Positions 22,271 to 26,438 of a DNA stretch of 26,438 nt are shown piece after piece. A model generated the notes under the pieces. It had not been told where the DNA came from, did not search any database, and saw only the letters and a list, made by a program, of their open reading frames with translations. Position 1 is the stretch's first letter. Every line of letters begins with the position of its first letter. Origin of the DNA: DATECU01 sp035286745. Its GTDB lineage: Bacteria; Acidobacteriota; Vicinamibacteria; Fen-336. Location of the stretch: NCBI GenBank assembly GCA_035286745.1, contig DATECU010000097.1, positions 1 through 26,438 of the forward strand, given 5' to 3'. The position numbers were made by a program, and so were the translations under genes.

Positions 22271-22651
22271 CTACTTGATCTCGACCTGAGCCCCGACCTC
22301 CTCGAACTTCTTCTTGATGCTGGCGGCCTCGTCCTTGGACACGCCCTCCTTCACCAGCTTGGGAGCGCCGTCGACCAGATCCTTGGCCTCCTTCAGGCCC
22401 AGGCTGGTGACCTCGCGCACGACCTTGATCACGTTGATCTTCTTGTCGCCCGCGCTCATCAGGTGGACCGCGAACTCGGTCTGCTCCTCGGCCGCCGCCG
22501 CCGCCGGAGCCGCCGCACCCGCCGCCACCATCACCGGAGCCGCGGCCGCCGCCGACACGCCCCACTTCTCCTCGAGCATCTTCACCAGCTCGGCCACCTG
22601 CATCACGGTGAGGGAGCTCAGATCGTTCGCGATTGTCTGAATGTCAGCCAT
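22271..22651 (-). CDS. rplL: Ribosomal protein L7/L12 (bL12)
   Basis: bL12 forms the flexible stalk of the large subunit that recruits translation factors. The 126-residue product has the N-terminal dimerisation domain (LSSLTVMQVAELVKMLEEKW), an Ala-rich hinge at about 34-54, and the C-terminal domain with FAVHLMSAGDKKINVIKVVR and GLKEAKDLVDGAPKLVKEGV. It is a normal length. The ATG at 22651 follows GAGAGGA. It lies 53 bases after rplJ, as expected for the L10-(L12)n complex. Confidence 0.97.
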   Translation of the reverse strand: MADIQTIANDLSSLTVMQVAELVKMLEEKWGVSAAAAAPVMVAAGAAAPAAAAAEEQTEFAVHLMSAGDKKINVIKVVREVTSLGLKEAKDLVDGAPKLVKEGVSKDEAASIKKKFEEVGAQVEIK

Positions 22652-22704
22652 TGGTTCCTCTCTCCAAAGCTACGAATTCCTGTCATGAAGCCTTCTGCGA
22701 AGGG

Positions 22705-23229
22705 CTAGTTGCCCTCTTGTTTCTCCTGGTGCGCTTTCAGCACCCTCGCCATCTGCTGGGCGGGGGTCGAGAGCAGACGCACCAGCTGCGACGCCGGCGC
22801 CTGGAGCAAGCCCAAGAGCTTGGCTCGCAGTTCGGGCATGCTGGGCATCGTCGATAGGGCCTTGACGCCGGCGGCGTCCAGCATCTGGTTTCCGGAGACC
22901 ACCCCGCCCTTCACCACCAGTTGCGGGTGGTCCTTGGCGAAGTCCACCAGGACCTTGGCCAAGGCCACCGGGTCGGTGCCCGTGTAGGCGATGCCGGTGG
23001 CCTCCTCGAACTTGGGGGCCAGGCCCGCGAGTGGCGTGTCCTTGATGGCCCTGAGCGCCAGGCGGTTCTTCACCACCCGGTAGCGGGAGCCCGCTTTCCT
23101 CACCCGGCGCCGGAACTCGGTGACCGCCGGGACACTCAGGCCTCGGAAGTCCACCAGGATGGCGTGGGGCGAGCCGTCGAACTCGCTATGCAGGCCGTCG
23201 ATGAGTTGCTGCTTCTCGGTGCGGTTCAT
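22705..23229 (-). CDS. rplJ: Ribosomal protein L10 (uL10)
   Basis: uL10 anchors bL12 dimers to 23S rRNA at the stalk base and commonly represses its own operon by binding the rplJ leader. The 174-residue product has AILVDFRGLSVPAVTEFRRR, YRVVKNRLALRA, and a C-terminal helix (SQLVRLLSTPAQQMARVLKA) that would carry the bL12 dimers. The ATG at 23229 gives the expected MNRTEKQQLIDGL start, with GAGGGG ten bases upstream. A 226-base leader separates it from rplA; this holds two short ORFs and duplicated sequence listed separately. Confidence 0.96.
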   Translation of the reverse strand: MNRTEKQQLIDGLHSEFDGSPHAILVDFRGLSVPAVTEFRRRVRKAGSRYRVVKNRLALRAIKDTPLAGLAPKFEEATGIAYTGTDPVALAKVLVDFAKDHPQLVVKGGVVSGNQMLDAAGVKALSTMPSMPELRAKLLGLLQAPASQLVRLLSTPAQQMARVLKAHQEKQEGN

Positions 23230-23233
23230 TGAT

Positions 23234-23377
23234 TCAATTCCCCTCGTCCGTCGATGGCCTCGGGACGACGGACTCGGGAACGACCCGCGTCCTCGCTCCG
23301 GAGGCGTCATCGAGTTCCGCCGTGCCGGGAGTGAATCCCGGCACTGCGGGAAGGTGTCCTGCGCTGCGGGCGCTCAT
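23234..23377 (-). CDS. Short ORF in the rplJ leader, second of two
   Basis: A 47-codon ORF starting MSARSAGHLP and ending RPSTDEGN. Its start is preceded by GACGAGGGGAATTGA, the same element that precedes rplJ, and it stops inside the copy of that element 4 bases before the rplJ ATG. It resembles no protein I know. The arrangement suggests an upstream ORF coupled to rplJ, or a by-product of sequence duplication. Coding status is unproven. Confidence 0.35.
   Translation of the reverse strand: MSARSAGHLPAVPGFTPGTAELDDASGARTRVVPESVVPRPSTDEGN
23322..23344 (-). repeat. Hairpin with TTCAC loop in the rplJ leader
   Basis: A perfect 9-bp stem, GTGCCGGGA/TCCCGGCAC, closes a TTCAC loop (minus strand). 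The core CGGGATTCACTCC is shared with both copies of the direct repeat near tRNA-Trp, so it is one member of a three-copy family in this window. It lies within the second short leader ORF. Confidence 0.65.
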
Positions 23378-23420
23378 GGCCTCAATTCCCCTCGTCCGTC
23401 GCGCTGCGGGCGCTCAGGGC
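23361..23420 (-). repeat. Duplicated segments in the rplJ leader
   Basis: A 20-base block is present at 23361-23380 and 23401-23420 with one mismatch. The 20-base block between them, 23382-23401 (minus strand CGACGGACGAGGGGAATTGA), recurs exactly at 23234-23253 as the rplJ ribosome-binding region. The leader thus carries two copies of the same initiation region, each ending in a TGA shortly before an ATG. Confidence 0.8.
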
Positions 23421-23459
23421 TCCCATTCGCTCGCCCACCAAGGCGTCTTGGCCTCTCAT
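23382..23459 (-). CDS. Short ORF in the rplJ leader, first of two
   Basis: A 25-codon ORF starting MRGQDALVGERM and ending SARSATDEGN. Its ATG overlaps the rplA stop as ATGA, and its TGA lies 4 bases before the ATG of the second short ORF. Its C-terminal residues reappear in that next ORF because of the duplication. No known family. It would be read by ribosomes finishing rplA, so it may couple rplA translation to the leader. Coding status is unproven. Confidence 0.35.
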   Translation of the reverse strand: MRGQDALVGERMGALSARSATDEGN

Positions 23460-24163
23460 GAGTGGGCCTCGACCGAAGCCAGGTCGACCCGGATGCCGGG
23501 CCCCATGGTCGAAGACAAGGCGATGGACCTCACGTACTTGCCCTTGGCTGCGGCCGGCTTGGCCTTGATCACGCTGTCGATCAAAGTGCGGGCGTTGTCC
23601 AGGAGCTTCTCGGGTCCGAAGGAGACCTTGCCCAGAGGGGCGTGGACGATCCCCGTCTTGTCCACGCGGTATTCCACCTTGCCGGCCTTGATCTCCTTGA
23701 CCGCCTTGCCCACCTCGAAGGTGACGGTGCCGGTCTTGGGGTTGGGCATGAGACCACGCGGCCCCAGGATCTTCCCCAGCTTGCCGACCGACTTCATCAT
23801 GTCGGGGGTGGCCACCAGGGCGTCGAAGTCGAGCCAGCTCTCTTGCTGGATCTTGGCCACCATGTCGTCGCCACCCACGAAGTCGGCGCCCGCGTCCTGG
23901 GCTTCCTTGAGCTTCTCGCCCGAAGCCACCACCAGGACCCGTTTGGCGCGCCCGCCCAGCCCGTGGGGCAGGATCACGGTGCCCCGAACCATCTGGTCGG
24001 CGTGCTTGGGATCGACGCCCAGCCGCACCGCGACCTCGACGGTCTCGTCGAACTTGGCGAAAGCCGCCTTGGCCACCGCCGTCACCGCATCGGCCAGGGG
24101 GTACTCGGCTCGCCCCGCCACCAGCTCTTTCGCCTTCTTGAACTTCTTGCCCACGCGTCCCAT
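23456..24163 (-). CDS. rplA: Ribosomal protein L1 (uL1)
   Basis: uL1 forms the mobile L1 stalk near the exit site and in many bacteria represses the rplK-rplA operon. The 235-residue product has the usual RGTVILPHGLGGRAKRVLV, GADFVGGDDMVAKI, the signature GKILGPRGLMPNPKTGTV and GKVSFGPEKLLDNARTLIDS. Its length is normal. The ATG at 24163 has GAAGGAGAG directly upstream. The gap of 109 bases to rplK contains a hairpin. Confidence 0.97.
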   Translation of the reverse strand: MGRVGKKFKKAKELVAGRAEYPLADAVTAVAKAAFAKFDETVEVAVRLGVDPKHADQMVRGTVILPHGLGGRAKRVLVVASGEKLKEAQDAGADFVGGDDMVAKIQQESWLDFDALVATPDMMKSVGKLGKILGPRGLMPNPKTGTVTFEVGKAVKEIKAGKVEYRVDKTGIVHAPLGKVSFGPEKLLDNARTLIDSVIKAKPAAAKGKYVRSIALSSTMGPGIRVDLASVEAHS

Positions 24164-24219
24164 TCACTCTCCTTCGGCAGCAACCGGCGCCCGCCTACCG
24201 CCGGGCCCCGTCCCACCTC

Positions 24220-24251
24220 CCACCTGGTCGAGCTTCTTCCTCGACCGGTGG
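24220..24251 (-). promoter_or_regulatory. Hairpin between rplK and rplA
   Basis: CCACCGGTCGAG pairs with CTCGACC-A-GGTGG around a seven-base purine-rich loop: twelve pairs with one bulged A. No T run follows, so it is not an intrinsic terminator. L1 is known to bind leader RNA of this operon in other bacteria, but I cannot show the L1 site here. Confidence 0.5.
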
Positions 24252-24272
24252 TTCCTTTCCGACCTCTCCCGT

Positions 24273-24695
24273 CTATCCGGCCACTTCCACGCCCATGCTG
24301 CGGGCGGTGCCCAACACCGTCTGCACCGCGGCCGGCATTCCCTCGCAGTTGAGGTCCGGCATCTTCAGCTTGGCGATGTCCTCGACCTGCTTCATGCTGA
24401 TCGTCGCCACCTTGGTCTTGTTGGGCTCGCCGCTGCCCTTGGCGATCCCCGCGGCGCGCTTGATCAGCACCGCCACCGGAGGCGTCTTGGTGATGAAGGT
24501 GTAGGACCGATCGGCGTAGACAGTGATGACCACCGGGATGATCAGCCCATCGTCCTTGGCCGTCTTGGCGTTGAAGGCCTTGCAGAAGTCCATGATGTTG
24601 ACCCCCGCCTGGCCCAGGGCGGGCCCCACCGGCGGAGCCGGGGTTGCCTTCCCCGCGGGGATCTGCAGCTTGATCTGTCCGACGACTTTCTTCAT
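24273..24695 (-). CDS. rplK: Ribosomal protein L11 (uL11)
   Basis: uL11 binds the GTPase-associated region of 23S rRNA and is needed for the stringent response. The 140-residue product has IKLQIPAGKATPAPPVGPAL followed by GQAGVNIMDFCKAFN, the hinge TFITKTPPVAVLIKRAAG, and the C-terminal rRNA-binding CEGMPAAVQTVLGTARSMGV. The length is normal. The ATG at 24695 is the base of an 11-bp hairpin, and the best ribosome-binding sequence (GAAGGG, seven bases upstream) is in the loop and 3' arm, so initiation may be modulated by that structure. Confidence 0.97.
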   Translation of the reverse strand: MKKVVGQIKLQIPAGKATPAPPVGPALGQAGVNIMDFCKAFNAKTAKDDGLIIPVVITVYADRSYTFITKTPPVAVLIKRAAGIAKGSGEPNKTKVATISMKQVEDIAKLKMPDLNCEGMPAAVQTVLGTARSMGVEVAG

Positions 24696-24782
24696 AGGAT
24701 TTCCCTTCGGGAAATCCTAACGAGCTCCGCTTCGCGGAATCCCATGCTAGTTCTCCACTTTGCCGGCGGCGCGAAGCGCCGC
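24695..24782 (-). repeat. Three successive hairpins upstream of rplK
   Basis: In transcript order: GCGGCGC/GCGCCGC with a TTC loop (24782-24766), TCCGC/GCGGA with a GAA loop (24738-24726), and TAGGATTTCCC/GGGAAATCCTA with a GAA loop (24719-24695). The order, the GAA loops and the joining sequence (CGTTAGGA here, CGATTAGGA before rpoC) match the set between rpoB and rpoC, while stem sequences differ and remain complementary. The last arm runs into the rplK start codon. Confidence 0.8.
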
Positions 24783-24785
24783 TCT

Positions 24786-24824
24786 AGAAGCTCTGACGCC
24801 CGGTTTGCCAGCGTCAAAGCTTCT
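24786..24824 (-). promoter_or_regulatory. Hairpin spanning the nusG stop codon
   Basis: AGAAGCTTTGACGC pairs with GCGTCAGAGCTTCT around an 11-base loop. As RNA from the minus strand all 14 positions pair, one as U-G; the opposite strand would have an A-C mismatch, which favours function in the nusG transcript. The TGA stop of nusG lies in the first arm. There is no T run after it. Confidence 0.6.
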
Positions 24825-25386
24825 CCACTTGCAGGAAGTCCAACTCCACCGGGGTCGAGCGGCCGAAGATGGTGACCATCACCTTCAGGGTATTGCGGTC
24901 GAGGTTGACCTCTTCCACAACCCCCTGGAAGTTCGAGAAGGGCCCGTCGATGATGCGCACTCCTTCGCCGCGTTCGAAGGTGTATTTCGGTTTGGGCTTC
25001 TCGATGGATTCCTTCACCTGCACGAAGATCTGGTCGGCCTCTTCCTGTGACAGAGGCACCGGCCGGTTCCCCGAGCCCACGAAGCCGGTCACCTTCGGGG
25101 TGTTGCGCACCAGGTGCCAGGTGCCGTCGGGGATCTTCTTACCGTCGGGGCCATCCTCGGTCTCGAGCTCCACCAGGATGTAGCCGGGGAAAAAGCGAGT
25201 GGCGGTTTGTACCTTTCGGCCACCCTTCATCTCCACCACCTCTTCGGTGGGGATCTCGATGCGCCCGATCTGCTCCTCGAGGTCGTAGGCCTTGGCCCGC
25301 TGGCGCAGGCTCTCCGCCACCTTCTTCTCGAAACCCGAGTAGGTGTGGACGATGTACCACTGCTTGGATGTGGTGGCTGACGTCAC
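24814..25386 (-). CDS. nusG: Transcription termination/antitermination factor NusG
   Basis: NusG binds RNA polymerase and suppresses pausing; it also links polymerase to Rho or ribosomes. The 190-residue product has the NGN domain from KQWYIVHTYSGFEKKVAESL through RFFPGYILVELE and LVRNTPKVTGFVGSGNRPVPL. The C-terminal KOW domain has GEGVRIIDGPFSNFQGVVEE, ending DFLQVEKL. The start is taken as the GTG at 25386, one base after the secE stop, with GAGG seven bases upstream; no ATG lies nearby in frame. Its place between secE and rplK is the standard one. Confidence 0.96.
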   Translation of the reverse strand: MTSATTSKQWYIVHTYSGFEKKVAESLRQRAKAYDLEEQIGRIEIPTEEVVEMKGGRKVQTATRFFPGYILVELETEDGPDGKKIPDGTWHLVRNTPKVTGFVGSGNRPVPLSQEEADQIFVQVKESIEKPKPKYTFERGEGVRIIDGPFSNFQGVVEEVNLDRNTLKVMVTIFGRSTPVELDFLQVEKL

Positions 25387-25387
25387 G

Positions 25388-25675
25388 TCAGTGCCTCAGG
25401 ATCCGGGTGAAGACCTGGCTCATCAGGAGGTCCAGGCCGTAGAGGTAGAAGCCGAAGAAGACGGTAGTGATCAGCACCACGATGGTGGTGGAGTAGACCT
25501 CCTTCTTCGCCGGCCACGTCACCTTCTTGAGCTCGCTCCTGACCTCGGAGAAGAAGGCCTTGAGTTCGGTGAACTTCTTGGGGCCCCAGCCAAGAGGCCC
25601 GGCGAGCCACGCGGGCGGCCCAAGCCGACTGTCTTCGCCCTTGTCCATCTTTCTTGCCTCTGCCACGGCCTTCAT
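25388..25675 (-). CDS. secE: Preprotein translocase subunit SecE
   Basis: SecE clamps SecY in the protein-conducting channel of the cytoplasmic membrane. The 95-residue product has an N-terminal extension, the conserved amphipathic segment FFSEVRSELKKVTWPAKKEV, then a single membrane span (about residues 62-85). This is the short single-span form common outside the enterics. The ATG at 25675 follows AGAGGT; an internal ATG at 25648 is possible. Confidence 0.95.
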   Translation of the reverse strand: MKAVAEARKMDKGEDSRLGPPAWLAGPLGWGPKKFTELKAFFSEVRSELKKVTWPAKKEVYSTTIVVLITTVFFGFYLYGLDLLMSQVFTRILRH

Positions 25676-25706
25676 GTGACCTCTTCCCGATCCACGCCGT
25701 TCCGAG

Positions 25707-25781
25707 TGGCAGGCCAGGAGGGACTCGAACCCCCAACCCCCGGTTTTGGAGACCGGTGCTCCACCATTGAGCTACTGGCCT
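25707..25781 (-). tRNA. trnW: tRNA-Trp (anticodon CCA)
   Basis: A complete cloverleaf. The acceptor arm AGGCCAG/CTGGCCT, D-arm GCTC/GAGC, anticodon arm CCGGT/ACCGG with loop CTCCAAA (anticodon CCA), and T-arm with TTCGAGT loop are all present. The discriminator is G and the CCA end is encoded. The total is 75 bases including CCA. tRNA-Trp just upstream of secE is a common bacterial arrangement. Confidence 0.96.
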
Positions 25782-25802
25782 TCATTGAGCTGGGGGGTGC
25801 TT

Positions 25803-25875
25803 CCGTCGCACCCCCCAGACCCCCCCGCCGCTGCGCAGGAGTGAATCCCGCTCCGCGGCGCGGTTCGTGGCCAGG
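25803..25875 (-). repeat. Direct repeat, copy 1 (TTCAC-loop element)
   Basis: 73 bases that match 25943-26016 except for one substitution and one inserted base. The minus strand contains CGCCGC and GCGGCG enclosing GCGGGA-TTCAC-TCCTGC, an imperfect two-part hairpin with the same loop as the rplJ leader hairpin. Together the two copies fill most of the 265-base gap between tRNA-Trp and rpmG. No ORF in them looks real. Confidence 0.85.
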
Positions 25876-25942
25876 TGCTCTTGGGCATCCCTCAGCGAAT
25901 TCGACTCGTCTGACTCCCTCTCCTCAGCTTCGAAGGCTGCTC

Positions 25943-26016
25943 CCGTCGCACCCCCTGAGACCCCCCCGCCGCTGCGCAGGAGTGAATCCCGCTCCGCGGC
26001 GCGGTTCGTGGCCAGG
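25943..26016 (-). repeat. Direct repeat, copy 2 (TTCAC-loop element)
   Basis: 74 bases, near-identical to 25803-25875 and offset by 140 bases. It ends about 30 bases from the rpmG stop. The pairing GCGGGA/TCCTGC includes a G-U pair on the minus-strand RNA that would be A-C on the other strand. Confidence 0.85.
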
Positions 26017-26046
26017 GCGCGCTGCCAGCATCCTCCAGAAGTCCCC

Positions 26047-26196
26047 CTACTTGGTCTCCTTGTGCGCCGTGTGCTTGCGGCACCAACGGCAGTACTTGCT
26101 GAGCTGGAGGCGCTCGGTCGTCTTCTTCTTGTTCTTGGTGGTGGCGTAGTTGCGCCGCTTGCAGTCCGGGCACTGGAGGATGATGTTGTCGCGCAT
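26047..26196 (-). CDS. rpmG: Ribosomal protein L33 (bL33), zinc-binding form
   Basis: A 49-residue protein starting MRDNIILQCPDCKRRNYATT, with KNKKKTTERLQLSKYC next. Cys9, Cys12, Cys36 and Cys39 make it the zinc-binding (C+) form of bL33, which sits near the exit site of the large subunit. The ATG at 26196 is preceded by CGGGGA. The gene lies between tuf and tRNA-Trp, as in many genomes. The 120 bases between it and tuf show no clear feature. Confidence 0.96.
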   Translation of the reverse strand: MRDNIILQCPDCKRRNYATTKNKKKTTERLQLSKYCRWCRKHTAHKETK

Positions 26197-26316
26197 ATGT
26201 TCCCCGATCGGTAGCTCTCAGCGTTTGGCTATCGGCATCCAGCTACGGCAGGCGTCGTCGCCTCCGTGGCTGACCCGCTGACTGCTGATTGCCGAAAGCT
26301 GCCGTTCTTGCCGCAC

Positions 26317-26438
26317 CTACTCGATGATCTCCGCCACCGTCCCGGCGCCGACCGTCCGGCCGCCCTCCCGGATGGCAAAGCGAAGCCCCTTCTCCATGGC
26401 GATCGGCGTGATCAACTCCACCGTCACGCTGGTGTTGT
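26317..26438 (-). CDS. tuf: Elongation factor Tu, C-terminal end only
   Basis: The last 39 codons of EF-Tu run off the right edge: NTSVTVELITPIAMEKGLRF, then AIREGGRTVGAGTVAEIIE and TAG. This is the highly conserved end of the third beta-barrel domain. The gene delivers aminoacyl-tRNA to the ribosome. Being the first gene of the cluster seen here, it may carry the promoter for rpmG and beyond. Whether it follows fusA (str operon) cannot be seen. Confidence 0.95.
   Translation of the reverse strand, partial: NTSVTVELITPIAMEKGLRFAIREGGRTVGAGTVAEIIE

Noticed and set aside
20262..22289. 675-codon plus-strand frame opposite rpoB (similar long frames lie opposite leuA, ilvC, ilvB, ilvD and rplA)
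   Set aside because: Same cause; each lies antisense to a gene identified by conserved motifs.
25803..26016. CRISPR-like array
   Set aside because: Only two copies of a 73-74-base unit, 140 bases apart, without regular spacers or cas genes.
25343..26149. 268-codon plus-strand frame covering nusG end, secE, tRNA-Trp and the direct repeats
   Set aside because: It includes the well-known spurious translation of a reversed tRNA (GLEPPTPGFGDRCSTIELLA) and repeat-derived residues; not a gene.
26197..26316. Possible tRNA or leader between tuf and rpmG
   Set aside because: No cloverleaf, strong hairpin or promoter could be made out in these 120 bases.

Overview
The window reads as chromosomal DNA of a high-GC (roughly two thirds G+C) Gram-negative-type bacterium. 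RpoC is one undivided polypeptide and the tuf-rpmG-trnW-secE-nusG-rplKAJL-rpoBC order is standard. RpoB carries a Cys-rich insertion that I associate from memory with Acidobacteriota-like lineages, so that assignment is a low-to-moderate confidence inference. Nothing suggests phage, plasmid or transposon cargo; nearly all of it is core housekeeping DNA. The less ordinary content lies in the leaders and spacers.

Layout. (1) 71-796 (+): a small DUF4013-type membrane protein. (2) 829-8889 (-): a compact branched-chain amino acid operon, read from right to left as leader peptide, ilvB, ilvN, ilvC, leuA, leuC, leuD, leuB. Its genes overlap or are at most 9 bases apart. A TTGACA promoter, a 36-codon leader rich in Val and Leu codons, and a terminator with a matching antiterminator give a complete attenuation device. 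(3) 9057-10574 (+): an orphan ABC transporter solute-binding protein. (4) 10668-13437 (-): a Phe-codon leader peptide, attenuator, pheA and ilvD. (5) 13512-26438 (-): tuf (3' end only), rpmG, tRNA-Trp, secE, nusG, rplK, rplA, rplJ, rplL, rpoB and rpoC, all on the same strand.

How it fits together. IlvBN, IlvC and IlvD supply valine, isoleucine and 2-oxoisovalerate, and LeuACDB turns the latter into 2-oxoisocaproate, the leucine precursor. IlvD, the one missing step, is not in the main operon; it sits behind pheA under what looks like a phenylalanine-sensing attenuator. The transcription and translation cluster runs straight into that attenuator, whose hairpin is also the only visible terminator after rpoC.

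Points that stand out. The rpoB reading frame is broken by an apparent 2-base loss near 19325. A similar set of hairpins lies just before rplK and just before rpoC, with stem sequences that differ but stay complementary. The rplA-rplJ spacer holds two short ORFs built around a duplicated copy of the rplJ ribosome-binding region. A hairpin with a TTCAC loop occurs three times in spacers of the ribosomal-protein cluster.
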